Assembly: GCF_014212355.1 (NCBI RefSeq)
Contig: NZ_JACKXD010000001.1
Coordinates: 457,143-521,142, forward strand
From: Halobellus ruber
GTDB lineage: Archaea > Halobacteriota > Halobacteria > Halobacteriales > Haloferacaceae
Length of the DNA stretch: 64,000 nt
Reading direction: 5' to 3'
Position numbers and translations under genes: made by a program. This document shows positions 8,509 to 17,445 of the stretch, in pieces. The notes beneath the pieces were generated by a model. The model did no database searches. It was not told the origin of the DNA and worked only from the letters and a program-made list of their open reading frames with translations. Within the stretch, counting starts at the first letter, position 1. Each line of letters starts with the position of its first letter.

Positions 8509-10793
8509 CGGTGGCGCACCTCCCGCATCACCGTTCGGCTGGTGAGCTCCGCCGAGGCGGGGGTGTACCCCCGATCGACGAGCTCGTCGATGGTCTGTTC
8601 CTTCAGCCGCTCGGTTTCGGTGTTCTCCGGCGGGTCGTCCCACTGTGCGGGGTCGAAGTCCTCGTAGAGCCGCCGGACGTCGTCCCAGTCGTGGGTGTCC
8701 AGCACCGACCGGATCACCGGGATCGCCGAGAGGTCGACGTCGTCGACGGTGAACCCCTCGTCGCGGTTGCGCCACGCGTAGCGGTTCAGCGCGGTGATGA
8801 CCTTCTCCCGCCGGAACGTCTTGACCGCCTCGGTGGGCTGGTTCTCCAGGTAGTCCGTCTCGTCGAACCGCCCGAGCTGTTCGGTCTCGAACAGCTTCAT
8901 CAACAGCGGATCGGGGTCGACCGGCCCCCGTTCGGTCTCGACCTGCTCGTCGAAGTCCCACGCGTAGACGTGTTCGACGTACTCGGCGACGGTCTCGCGT
9001 TCGACCGACCGCTCTGCGAGCAGCGCCGCCAACACGTCGGCCTCCTGTCTGTCGAGGACGTGTTCCTTTGCGAGCGTCACCCGGTCCTCGTACTCCGCCC
9101 GTTCCGAGCGGGAGAACACCGGCGCGTCGGTCAGCCCCTCGGCCATCGCGTCGAGCACGTCGCCGGGGAGCACCACGCCGCCGACGTCGAGGTCGGGGTG
9201 CCACCGGTCGGTCTCGGCGTGCAACAGGTCCGCGATGATGTCGCGAGTGTACGTCACCGGGATGCCGTGGAGCCCCTCGTCGACGGCGTCGAACCCGACG
9301 TCGTCGATGGTGGTCCGGGTGTCGCCCTCCTGGATGTAGCCGTAATCGAACAGAAGCGCCTTGTCGAGGAGGTCGTAGCCGGCGGGCACGTCCTCGCCGT
9401 CGAGCCTGGTGAGGACGCTGTACATCGCGGCGGCCTCGACGGTGTGCGGCGCGAGCTCCCGGGTCCGGACCGTCCCGTCGCTGCCGCGGACGTCGACGAC
9501 GAGCGGGGCGCGGACCCGTTCGCCGAGTTCCTCCTCGCTTTCGACGTCCCAGACCGCGGTCTCGTCGGTGAGCTCCCGGCGGATCAGCTGCGCTTCCAGG
9601 GAGACGTTGGTGAGATACCGGAACTCGTGTTTGTCGAGCCGGCGCTTCAGCGCCTTCAGCGGGTCGCGGCCGTTGCGGTCGGCGTACTGATCGAGTTCGG
9701 CGTCGAGGTCGGGGTTCGAGATGATGAGCAACTGGGTGTCGACGTCCATCCCGATCCCCTTGTCGAGCTTCACCCGCCCCTCGTCGGGGACGTTCAGCAG
9801 CTTCTGGAGCAGGTCGGCGTGCTGGGCGGCGTCCTCGACGATAGTAAGCAGGCCGTTGCCCTGCGAGAGCACGCCGTCGTAGCTGAACGCCTGGGGGTTC
9901 TTGCGGCCGCGGGAGTCGAGTTCCCGCAGCATCCCCGGCATCCACGAGCCGACGAGCCGCTCCTTCGGAGTACCGTCGTCCTCGGAGTGGAGGATCCCGA
10001 TCCCCCGGCCGACGTCGACGACGTAGTTCTTCACTCTGAGGTGGGAGGGATCGGTGACCGCAGAGAACAGGTCGTGGGTGCCGTTCCGGCGGTACAGTTC
10101 CTCGAGGTGGTCGTACGCCTCCCGGGAGAAGGGGTCGAGCTCCTCGGTCACAGACACCGGCACGTGGTCGTCGGAGCCGTCGTTGAGCGCGTCGAGCAGG
10201 TCCTCGCGCACGTCCGGTGGGAACACCGACAGCGGATGCGACTGGACGGGGCTTTCGTACCAGTCCGACTCGCGGTCGGTCCCGGTGGTCTCCCCGCCGT
10301 AGGACAGCCCCCGGGTGTCGTTGGCGGCGGCGACGTTCCACTCGACGGTGTAGCGCCGCCCCGCGTCGGTCTTCGAGTACGCCCGCAGGCCGTTGACGAG
10401 ACACCGCTTGAGTTCGGACTTGCCGGTGGCCGTGGGGCCGTCGAACCACAGGATCTTCTCGGATTTGCCGCGCTCGGCCGCGATCGTCCGGAGGTCGTCG
10501 ACGAACCGGTTCAGGACCTCGGTGTTGCCGAGGACGGCGTGTTCCCCGTCGTTCTCGGGGTCGTCGAAGAACCGGTACCGTTCCCTGGTTTCGCCCTCCT
10601 CCAGTACCGTTCGGGTCCCTTTCGACTCGATGGCATCGAGGAGGTACTTCGAGGCGTGGGCCGCGATCGACGGCCGCTCGAACGCCGCGTCGACGTACTC
10701 CGCGAGGCTCATCGGCTCCTCGTAGGTGCCGCGGAGGTGCTCGTCGGCGGCATCGACGTACTCGCGGGCGGGGTGTGCCGGGGTGGAAGTCAT
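8499..10793 (-). CDS. PrkA-type serine protein kinase (downstream copy)
   Basis: A 764-residue PrkA homolog: an AAA-type ATPase core joined to a C-terminal PrkA kinase-like domain. The Walker A motif is [16 protein letters not shown] near residue 127. Later stretches such as [20 protein letters not shown] and [14 protein letters not shown] match the PrkA ATPase region. It differs clearly from the neighbouring copy, so the pair is not a recent duplication. ATG at 10793 is chosen because upstream codons run into the previous gene. Middle gene of the PrkA-PrkA-VWA-SpoVR operon, likely a general stress kinase module. Confidence 0.88.
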   Translation of the reverse strand: MTSTPAHPAREYVDAADEHLRGTYEEPMSLAEYVDAAFERPSIAAHASKYLLDAIESKGTRTVLEEGETRERYRFFDDPENDGEHAVLGNTEVLNRFVDDLRTIAAERGKSEKILWFDGPTATGKSELKRCLVNGLRAYSKTDAGRRYTVEWNVAAANDTRGLSYGGETTGTDRESDWYESPVQSHPLSVFPPDVREDLLDALNDGSDDHVPVSVTEELDPFSREAYDHLEELYRRNGTHDLFSAVTDPSHLRVKNYVVDVGRGIGILHSEDDGTPKERLVGSWMPGMLRELDSRGRKNPQAFSYDGVLSQGNGLLTIVEDAAQHADLLQKLLNVPDEGRVKLDKGIGMDVDTQLLIISNPDLDAELDQYADRNGRDPLKALKRRLDKHEFRYLTNVSLEAQLIRRELTDETAVWDVESEEELGERVRAPLVVDVRGSDGTVRTRELAPHTVEAAAMYSVLTRLDGEDVPAGYDLLDKALLFDYGYIQEGDTRTTIDDVGFDAVDEGLHGIPVTYTRDIIADLLHAETDRWHPDLDVGGVVLPGDVLDAMAEGLTDAPVFSRSERAEYEDRVTLAKEHVLDRQEADVLAALLAERSVERETVAEYVEHVYAWDFDEQVETERGPVDPDPLLMKLFETEQLGRFDETDYLENQPTEAVKTFRREKVITALNRYAWRNRDEGFTVDDVDLSAIPVIRSVLDTHDWDDVRRLYEDFDPAQWDDPPENTETERLKEQTIDELVDRGYTPASAELTSRTVMREVRHRWD

Positions 10794-10800
10794 CGGCACA

Positions 10801-12870
10801 TCACCCTTCGAGCTCGCTTTTTGCGACCTCGGCGCCCGCAAACTCGAGCACCTCCCGTGCGCCCTCCGGGGAGTAGCCCTGGTCGACTAAGGCGTCGATC
10901 CACGCGCTTCGCTCGTCGTCGTCGAGTTCGTTCGCGCTCACGAGCGCCGAGAAGTTGATGTTGTGCTTTTTGTCCTCCCAGAGCTTCCGTTCGAGCGCCC
11001 GCCGCAGCCGGTCGTTGTCCTGCGGGTCGAAGGAGGTGCCGTCGCGGGCGCGCCGGGAGACCCAGTTCGAGACTTCCTGCCGGAAGTCGTCCTTCCGGTC
11101 CTCGGGGATCTCCAACTTCTCCTCGACCGACCGGAGGAACGTCTCGTCGGGCTCCTGTTCGCGGCCGGTGAGTTCGTCCTCGACGGTGTCGTCGTCGATG
11201 TACGCCATCACGTGGTCCATGTACTTCTCGCCCTGCCGCTGGATCTCCTCTAAGTCGTACGCCAGCGCGTGCCGCACGTCCTCGATGGCGCGCTGCTTGT
11301 ACTCCTCGCGGACGAGTTCGAGGTAGCGGTAGTACCGGTCGAGGTTGTCCTCGGGGATCGCGCCGTGGTTCTCCAGGTTGGCCTCGAAATGCGAGAACAC
11401 CGACAGCGGCGAGAGGTACGACCGGTCGCGGTGCGTGGAGTCCATGATCGCCTCGGCGATCTCGTCGCCGATGAACCGCGCGGAGACGCCGTCCATCCCC
11501 TCGCCGATGTCGGCGGACTCCTCGCCGTTCTCCCGGAGTTTCCGGGTGTCGATGTCGTCGCTCTCGTCGATTTCCCCGTTATACGCCTTCGCCTTCTGGA
11601 CCAGCGAGACCGAGCCGTCGGGCTCGGTGATCCGGGTGAGCACGCCGAACAGCCCCGCCATCTCCAAGGCGTGGGGTTCGATGTGCATATCGGGGACGTC
11701 GGCGTTCCGCAGCATCTTCCGGTAGATCTCGGCTTCCTCGTCGTACTCTAACACATAGGGGAAGTCGATCCGCTTGGTGCGGTCGTTGAACGCCTCCATC
11801 TTCTCGTCGCCCTTCTTCTCCCGGTATTCGGGCATGTTCGTCCGCCCGACGATCACCTGGTCGATGTCGATCCGGGGGTTGTTCTTGGGCTTGATCGTCT
11901 GCTCCTGGGAGGCGTGCAGGAAGTCATAGAGGAACTCCCGCTGGAGCTTCAACAGCTCCTCGCCGGAGAACAGCCCGCGGTTGGCGTTGCAGAACGCGCC
12001 GGCGTAGTCGAACGCGCGGGGATCGGACTCCCCGTAGATCGCCAGCTTCGAGTAGTTGACGTCGCCGGTGAGTTCGGTCTCGTCTTGGTTCTTCTTGTCC
12101 TTCGGCTCGAAGGTCTCGACGCACTGCCGCTTGTTCTCGGAGGCGACGAGCCGTACCACCTCGACGTGGTTCTCCAGGACGGCCTGGAGGTCGTCGTCGT
12201 AGTGGGCAAGCAGGGAGTCGAGGTAGAACTCCGAGGCGGGGTCCAGCGTCTGGTCGTTCCGGATGGTGTACGGGGCGTCCAACTGCTCGTTGAGCCGTTC
12301 GATGACCCCGTCGCGCTGCTCTTGTGGTAGCAACACCAGCGGATCCTGGTTCATCGGCGAGACCACGACGTCGTCCTCGGGGTCCTGCCCCCGGATGACG
12401 TCGCCGAGGCCCGTCCACCGGAAGGTGTACATGCGCCCGGCGTCGGTTGCGGTGTAGTCCTCGAAATACCGGCGCACCATCCAATCGAAGTGGGACTTCC
12501 CGGAGCCCACCGGACCCAAGAGGAGTTTGATCCGTTTTTCGGGGCCGAGCCCCCGGGCGCCAGACTTCACCTTGTTCACGAACTCGTGGATCGACTCGTG
12601 GACCTCCCGTCCGTAGAAGGTGTTTTCGCCGTCGTGGAGCGGGTCCTCCGACGCCATCCGGTACTCGACCACGCCGGCGTCCTCGTCGTAGTCCGTTCCG
12701 TAGTGGTCGAACATGTCCGCGACGCGCTGGTGGGCGTTCCGGGCGATTCTGGGGTCCTCGTGCACCGCGTCCAGATACCACTCGAAGGACTTCGCCTCCC
12801 GGAGGTCTTCGGGCACCGACTCCTTGTACTGCCGACTGAGTGATTCGAGGGTTGCTCTGTCACCGTTCAT
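10801..12870 (-). CDS. prkA: PrkA-type serine protein kinase (promoter-proximal copy)
   Basis: A 689-residue PrkA family protein and first gene of the operon. It matches canonical PrkA better than the next gene: SFEWYLDAVHEDPRIARNAH, Walker A in LLLGPVGSGKSHFDWMVRRY, and PRIDIDQVIVGRTNMPEYRE. The C-terminal PrkA domain ends with coiled segments and a terminal UBA-like stretch (ALVDQGYSPEGAREVLEFAG). In bacteria PrkA phosphorylates serine on target proteins, and some members have protease activity instead. The gap to the second kinase gene is 7 bases. Confidence 0.92.
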   Translation of the reverse strand: MNGDRATLESLSRQYKESVPEDLREAKSFEWYLDAVHEDPRIARNAHQRVADMFDHYGTDYDEDAGVVEYRMASEDPLHDGENTFYGREVHESIHEFVNKVKSGARGLGPEKRIKLLLGPVGSGKSHFDWMVRRYFEDYTATDAGRMYTFRWTGLGDVIRGQDPEDDVVVSPMNQDPLVLLPQEQRDGVIERLNEQLDAPYTIRNDQTLDPASEFYLDSLLAHYDDDLQAVLENHVEVVRLVASENKRQCVETFEPKDKKNQDETELTGDVNYSKLAIYGESDPRAFDYAGAFCNANRGLFSGEELLKLQREFLYDFLHASQEQTIKPKNNPRIDIDQVIVGRTNMPEYREKKGDEKMEAFNDRTKRIDFPYVLEYDEEAEIYRKMLRNADVPDMHIEPHALEMAGLFGVLTRITEPDGSVSLVQKAKAYNGEIDESDDIDTRKLRENGEESADIGEGMDGVSARFIGDEIAEAIMDSTHRDRSYLSPLSVFSHFEANLENHGAIPEDNLDRYYRYLELVREEYKQRAIEDVRHALAYDLEEIQRQGEKYMDHVMAYIDDDTVEDELTGREQEPDETFLRSVEEKLEIPEDRKDDFRQEVSNWVSRRARDGTSFDPQDNDRLRRALERKLWEDKKHNINFSALVSANELDDDERSAWIDALVDQGYSPEGAREVLEFAGAEVAKSELEG

Positions 12871-13171
12871 TGTTGTGGGTCTCGGGGAGCGACCCCCCAC
12901 CGACGGTGGGGTACCCGTCCACCGCAGCGTGACGGACGGGGTGCGGCGCACGGGACGACGGCGACGACACGGCGCGGCCCAACAGAACATCGAAGCCCGG
13001 CGAACGATGCGCGCGGACGGTCGCTCGATCCGATTGACCGAGACTGGAAGTGTGTGGGTGATGAGCACACATAAGCCTTCTTGCGGTACCGGGGGAGGCG
13101 ACCCCACCCGATCGCCGGCGCGTCGGTGTCGGCAACAACCGATTTGTCCTCCCGGGCCGTACGGGGGATGT
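12871..13171. promoter_or_regulatory. Divergent intergenic region upstream of the PrkA operon
   Basis: About 300 bases separate the minus-strand prkA start from the plus-strand small membrane protein. No convincing gene is present. The stretch CACATAAGCC at 13068-13077 is the most AT-rich segment and could be a weak TATA element on either strand. The long 5' space would give the PrkA operon an untranslated leader of up to about 190 bases. Confidence 0.4.
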
Positions 13172-13366
13172 ATGGACTTCACGCTGCCAGCGACCGCCGG
13201 CGTCCTGATCGCGTTGGTCGCCGTCGGGACGGCTGCTCTGATCGCATCGAGCGTTATGCCGACGACCGTCGTACTGATGATGGTGACCCCGTCGATGCTC
13301 GTGTTCGGGGCGATCTGTGCCGCGATCGGCGTCAAACACGGCGAGTACCGGGCCGGAACGCCGTAG
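13172..13366 (+). CDS. Small two-helix membrane protein, conserved haloarchaeal type
   Basis: A 64-residue protein made of two hydrophobic segments (AGVLIALVAVGTAALIASSV and VVLMMVTPSMLVFGAICAA) and ending in GVKHGEYR. I recall similar short proteins in many haloarchaea (probably the DUF7333 group), but the assignment is from memory. ATG at 13172 follows a strongly GC-rich leader. It ends 20 bases from the convergent DUF373 gene. No function can be assigned. Confidence 0.65.
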   Translation: MDFTLPATAGVLIALVAVGTAALIASSVMPTTVVLMMVTPSMLVFGAICAAIGVKHGEYRAGTP

Positions 13367-13386
13367 CGGCCTCCCGACCTGCCGGG

Positions 13387-14499
13387 CTACTGCTTCTGGA
13401 CCGTGTCCTCCAGGGCCTCGCCGCTCACGCTCGCGGCGACCCTGACGCCGACGAGGCTCACCACGATCCCCGCCACGATGAACGCCGCGAGCCGCTGTTG
13501 GGGCGTCACCGCGTAGCTCAGGACCTGCGGGTCGGCGAGCAGCGACTCCCGCTGGAGGAACCACCCGGCGAAGCCGCGGACCACGAGCCCCAGCGCGACC
13601 ACGCCGAACGGGAGGTTCAGATACGGGGTGCTCACCCCGTCGCTCCCGATGAGCTCGTCGAGCAGCCGGCCGGCGCTCGCTGTCAGGGCGGCCAACGCCA
13701 GCCACGGCACCGCGCTGTAGACGAACTGCATCGCGCCGACGACCGCCGACTCCGGGCCCGCCCGCGGGCTGACCGCGAGCGCGCCCAGAAACGCCCCGAC
13801 CAGCGCCAACCCGAAGCTGACGGCGTAGGTCACAACCGACACGCGGCCGGAGTACAGCGCCGACCGGACGCGTTCGGGGACCTCCGAGAGGAACTCGTCG
13901 ACCGCCAGCCCCTTGTACAGCAGGGCGGCGCCGAGAAGTCCGGCCAGCCCCGCCAGCGCGACCGCGGTCGAAAACTGGGTCAGGAGGATCGGCAACAGGA
14001 GCAGCGTCGCGCCGAGCGGGACGAGTACCGTACTCCTGAGTTCCTCGTCGGCCAGGAACTGCTTCAGGAGGTAGTAGGTCGACTCGATGTCGTGTGCCTG
14101 GCGGACGACCACACGGTCGACGGAGTCGACCCGGACCCGGCTCTCGATCACCGGGACCACCCGTTCGTCGTCCGCGGAGTCGATGACGACGACCGCGGAA
14201 TCCGGGTCGTACTCCGCGATGAGGTCGTCGACCTGCGCCGACAGCGCCCGGTCTGCACCCACCAGGGAGCCGCTTCCGCCGGAAACCACAGCCACCACCG
14301 AGTCCTCGCGGTCGTCGTGGAGATCCCGGGCTACCCGGAGCGCCTCCAGCAAACAGTTGACCTGCGAGTCCTCGGGATCGTCGAGGCCGACGTCGGTGAC
14401 CAGCGACTGGACGGCCTCCCACCCCACGATCGGGCTCTCGAGCCCCGCGGTTCGACCGATGTCGTCGGATCGGTCGACACAGAGGACCAGGGTCGTCAC
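13387..14499 (-). CDS. DUF373 family multi-pass membrane protein
   Basis: About 370 residues. The N-terminal half is a cytosolic domain opening TLVLCVDRSDDIGR with GDIG-type acidic residues and the glycine-rich VVAVVSGGSGS, as in the archaeal DUF373 family. The C-terminal half has about six predicted membrane helices (for example STVLVPLGATLLLLPILL). Two GTG starts are possible, at 14511 and 14499; the inner one is chosen because the family begins directly at the T-L-V strand. Function is unknown. Confidence 0.82.
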   Translation of the reverse strand: MTTLVLCVDRSDDIGRTAGLESPIVGWEAVQSLVTDVGLDDPEDSQVNCLLEALRVARDLHDDREDSVVAVVSGGSGSLVGADRALSAQVDDLIAEYDPDSAVVVIDSADDERVVPVIESRVRVDSVDRVVVRQAHDIESTYYLLKQFLADEELRSTVLVPLGATLLLLPILLTQFSTAVALAGLAGLLGAALLYKGLAVDEFLSEVPERVRSALYSGRVSVVTYAVSFGLALVGAFLGALAVSPRAGPESAVVGAMQFVYSAVPWLALAALTASAGRLLDELIGSDGVSTPYLNLPFGVVALGLVVRGFAGWFLQRESLLADPQVLSYAVTPQQRLAAFIVAGIVVSLVGVRVAASVSGEALEDTVQKQ

Positions 14500-14624
14500 G
14501 GGTGATGTCACGGGGCACGTCGATAAAGAACCCTCGGTGGACGGACGTCAACCTGTGCCGCCGCCGGCGGCAGCGAGCGACGCGTCGACGAAACCCCCGT
14601 CTCCCGGCTACGATACTCCGGCGA

Positions 14625-15548
14625 CTACAGCAGCCCCGTCTTCTGGAGCTTCATTAGGTCCTCGGTGTCGAGGGTCTCGCCTTCCTTGAACTTCTGGTAG
14701 ATCTCCTCGGCTTCCTCTTTGGCGGCCTCGCGCTCGTCCTCGCGTTCGTCCTTCCGCTCTTCCTCTTCCTGCTTGTCGAGTTCGCGGAGCCGCTTTTGAA
14801 CGCGGACGAAGTCCTCGTGGTGGCGGTCGGCGGCCTCCTGGGCCTCCACGAACAGTTCGTGCATCTCGTCGGCCTCGTCGCGGATGTCGTCGGCCTCCCG
14901 GTAGGCCTCGATCATCCGGTTGTGGTGCTCCTGGGCCTTGTCGGCGAGTTCGGTCACCTTCTGGTGGTGCTTCGAGGCCTCCGAGCGGACCTCCTCGGCC
15001 TCCTCGATCAGCGCCTCGAGTTCGCCGCTGTCCTCGACTTTCTCCTTTTTCTCCCGGAGTTCGTCGCGCTTGTCCTCGATCTTCTCGATGAGCTCCCGTT
15101 CGTCCTCGGTGGAGAGGACCTCGGTCTGCTGGCGGAACTCGAGCTGCTCGATCTCCTCTTCGAGCTCCTCGATGTTCTTGCCGTCGTCGAGCTCGAGGTC
15201 CTCCTTCATCTGCTCGACCTTGTCGAAGAGCTCGTTGGCCTCCGCGTTGAGCTCGTTGCGCTTCTCCTTGTGCTCTTGGACCTGCTCGTTGAGCTCGTCG
15301 CGCTTCTCGCGGTGCTCCTGGGCCTCGTCGACCTTCTCGCGGGTCTTCGCGTTGAGGTCGTCGCGGGCCGACGCCCGCTCGGAGGCCATCTGGTTGAGAT
15401 CGTTCCGTCGATCCCGGAGCTGGCCGGCGACCTTGATGAGCTGGCCTTTGGAGTCGTTTTCGAGCTTGTCCTCGGTGAGCTCGATGTTGTTCGATTCGTC
15501 TAGCGGTTCTACGTCGTGATTCTGAAGAACGTCCTGTTTCGTTACCAT
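14625..15548 (-). CDS. Coiled-coil protein, conserved in haloarchaea
   Basis: A 307-residue, highly charged protein that is almost entirely coiled coil from about residue 25 to 290 (DLNAKTREKVDEAQEHREKR and similar Glu/Lys/Arg heptads). It has no signal peptide or membrane segment, and it ends ETLDTEDLMKLQKTGLL. Similar archaeal coiled-coil proteins are widespread and unnamed. ATG at 15548. It is monocistronic, with about 340 bases of upstream spacer. Enzymatic function is unlikely given the lack of a globular core. Confidence 0.8.
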   Translation of the reverse strand: MVTKQDVLQNHDVEPLDESNNIELTEDKLENDSKGQLIKVAGQLRDRRNDLNQMASERASARDDLNAKTREKVDEAQEHREKRDELNEQVQEHKEKRNELNAEANELFDKVEQMKEDLELDDGKNIEELEEEIEQLEFRQQTEVLSTEDERELIEKIEDKRDELREKKEKVEDSGELEALIEEAEEVRSEASKHHQKVTELADKAQEHHNRMIEAYREADDIRDEADEMHELFVEAQEAADRHHEDFVRVQKRLRELDKQEEEERKDEREDEREAAKEEAEEIYQKFKEGETLDTEDLMKLQKTGLL

Positions 15549-15891
15549 ACGTGATCAAACCTCGATACCATCACCGCTCCGGACCGTGGCGGCCGCTTGT
15601 CCAGTACTACCAACCGTGGATAAGAGTTCCCGATCATTCTGCGTGCTGTGCCGCCGGAACGCCGGAGGCGTTCTGGTGACTAAACGTTCGACACTACGGT
15701 ATATAAAATTGCCGGAACGCTGACCGGCTGTACACCCCTCACACGCCGGACAGAGGGGGTGTGAGTCGTTCCCAGGGATCGTAGACGTGCTTATAAATGT
15801 GGATGCGACTGTCACCCACACCGGCTGCGACGACGCACGCCGTTCGCCCGGAACCGTGTGGGATTTACCGCGCCGACGCCCACGCCGACCT
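15549..15891. promoter_or_regulatory. Divergent promoter region between coiled-coil gene and DUF371 gene
   Basis: There is no gene in this 343-base spacer. Two TATA-like elements are visible: GGTATATAAAATT at about 15699-15711, usable for the minus-strand coiled-coil gene, and CTTATAAATG at about 15790-15799, usable for the plus-strand DUF371 gene. Both would produce leader transcripts of roughly 70-130 bases. Confidence 0.5.
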
Positions 15892-16338
15892 ATGCGGGAG
15901 GTCGTCCACGCACGCGGTCACGAGCACGTCTCGGCCGCGCACACGAGTACCTTCGAGGTGACGAGCGACGACTGGCTCACCCCGGCCGGCGACTGCATTC
16001 TCGCTGTCGACGCCGACCGGGTCCCGGCCGACTTCGACGACGCGTTCGTGGACGCCTGCCGGGACCCCGCGGCGGCGATTCGGGCGACGTTCACTGCGAC
16101 CACCGACGACGGGACCACCGTTACTGACACGGTGACGGGCCGCGGCCACCCGGAGCTCTCCTTCGATAACGAGCGGAGCCACGTGGGCCGGACCAGCGAG
16201 TACGTGGACGATCGAACGGTGCTCGTCGGCGCCGACGCCGCCGCCGCCGACCTGGACGGGGCGCTGGTCGATGCCCTGGCGGCCGGCGCCGACCTCCGAT
16301 TCGAGTTGACCGTCGAGACCGCCGACGCCGTCCCGTAG
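15892..16338 (+). CDS. DUF371 family protein
   Basis: A 148-residue protein of the archaeal DUF371 family, recognised by the opening REVVHARGHEHVSAAHTSTF, the central LTPAGDCILAVDADR, and GHPELSFDNERSHVGRTSEY. The fold is a compact beta protein of unknown function. The start is set at ATG 15892, as family members begin with M-R-E. An in-frame upstream extension to 15787 is rejected because it is unlike the family. The gene is convergent with the winged-helix regulator. Confidence 0.85.
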   Translation: MREVVHARGHEHVSAAHTSTFEVTSDDWLTPAGDCILAVDADRVPADFDDAFVDACRDPAAAIRATFTATTDDGTTVTDTVTGRGHPELSFDNERSHVGRTSEYVDDRTVLVGADAAAADLDGALVDALAAGADLRFELTVETADAVP

Positions 16339-16357
16339 CCAGCTGCCTCCCGCTGTG

Positions 16358-16729
16358 CTACGGCTCGGAGGCGTGCGCGTCGGCGGCTGCCGCGTCGCCC
16401 TCGGCGTCCTGCCCCCGATCGACCGCCAGCGCCGCGACCCGCTCGCGGAGGTCGTCGATCCGACCGTTCGACCGCCCGACGTACCCCTTGAGGTCCTGGG
16501 TCGTCGTGGCTCCCTGGTCCGTGGGTTCGATCAGTCCCTCCTCTTCGAGCACTCGCAGCGAGTACCGGACCTTGTGGTCCGGGATCGAGAGCTCCTCGGC
16601 GAGCTGGACGATCCCGATCGGCTCGCCACGGATCACCAGCCGAAGGACCCGCAGGTGCCGCTCCAGCATCTCGACCTCGTTGTCGATTCGTTCGATCACG
16701 TGTGCCCGGTTTCGGAGGAGGATATTCAT
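16358..16729 (-). CDS. Winged-helix transcriptional regulator
   Basis: A 123-residue protein with a helix-turn-helix region (IGIVQLAEELSIPDHKVRYS) and a wing-like LRVLEEEGLIEPTDQGATTT. A short C-terminal helix and an Ala/Asp-rich tail follow. This is a haloarchaeal wHTH of the kind often left unnamed. The ATG at 16729 is preferred; a longer frame to 16837 is Pro/Gly-rich and overlaps the promoter of the divergent peroxiredoxin gene. The 133-base shared spacer makes control of that gene plausible but unproven. Confidence 0.75.
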   Translation of the reverse strand: MNILLRNRAHVIERIDNEVEMLERHLRVLRLVIRGEPIGIVQLAEELSIPDHKVRYSLRVLEEEGLIEPTDQGATTTQDLKGYVGRSNGRIDDLRERVAALAVDRGQDAEGDAAAADAHASEP

Positions 16730-16862
16730 ACTGTCGAACGGCTGCGGACCGCGCACAGCGCCGCGGAGCGTCCGGGGACCCGCCGGCCCGGACCACCGGT
16801 ATCCAAGGTGACGACCGGCGGCGAACGGTACACTCAAACTTCCGACGCCGAAAGTAACGCCG

Positions 16863-17339
16863 ATGCTTGCCCCCGGCGATCCCGCGCCCGACTTCGAGCT
16901 GTCCGACCACTGCGGCGACCCCGTGTCGCTGTCGTCGTACCGCGGCGACTACGTCGTCGTCTACTTCTACCCGCGGGCGGACACGCCCGGCTGTACGACC
17001 GAGGCGTGCGGCTTCCGCGACGCCTACGGGGCGTTCGAGGAGCGCGGCGTCGCCGTCCTCGGGATCAGCGACGACCCGGTCGAGGACCTCGCCCCGTTCG
17101 CCGCGGAGTACGACCTCCCGTTCCGGCTGCTGTCCGACGAGGACGGCAGCGTCGCGTCGGCGTACGACTCCTACGGCGAAAAGAACATGTTCGGCAACAC
17201 GTTCGACGGCGTCTTCCGCAACACCTACGTCGTCGGCCCCGACGGGACGGTCGTCCTCGCGTACGAGGGCGTCTCCCCCGACGGGCACGCCGAGGCGATC
17301 CTGGATGATCTCGACGATCTCGGGGTGGACGCGGCGTAA
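16863..17339 (+). CDS. bcp: Thioredoxin-dependent peroxiredoxin, Bcp/PrxQ type
   Basis: A 158-residue peroxiredoxin that reduces peroxides in the cytoplasm. The peroxidatic cysteine sits in ADTPGCTTEACGFRD, with a possible resolving cysteine five residues later as in alpha2-type PrxQ. The AhpC/TSA fold is supported by VVVYFYPRADTPG and VAVLGISDDPVEDL, and the C-terminal strand by NTYVVGPDGTVVLAYEG. Length is normal. It is divergent from the winged-helix gene, which may regulate it. Confidence 0.93.
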   Translation: MLAPGDPAPDFELSDHCGDPVSLSSYRGDYVVVYFYPRADTPGCTTEACGFRDAYGAFEERGVAVLGISDDPVEDLAPFAAEYDLPFRLLSDEDGSVASAYDSYGEKNMFGNTFDGVFRNTYVVGPDGTVVLAYEGVSPDGHAEAILDDLDDLGVDAA

Positions 17340-17445
17340 CTGCGGCGCGAGACCCCGCCGTCGGTCGGGAGGTCCTGCGACCGTTCGAGGCCGCCTCGAC
17401 GGCCCGCACCCGTGCGGCCGTACTGTCGGCCCGCGAGCCGCCGGA

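Noticed and set aside
8511-10958. 815-codon open frame opposite the second prkA gene
   Set aside because: A valine/arginine-rich mirror of the real kinase gene, with no domain.
12860-14551. Long minus-strand frame spanning the DUF373 gene and spacer
   Set aside because: It runs across two genes and an intergenic region with Arg/Gly-rich content; the DUF373 frame explains the coding signal.
16730-16837. N-terminal extension of the winged-helix regulator
   Set aside because: It is Pro/Gly-rich, unlike the family, and would overlap the promoter of the divergent peroxiredoxin gene.
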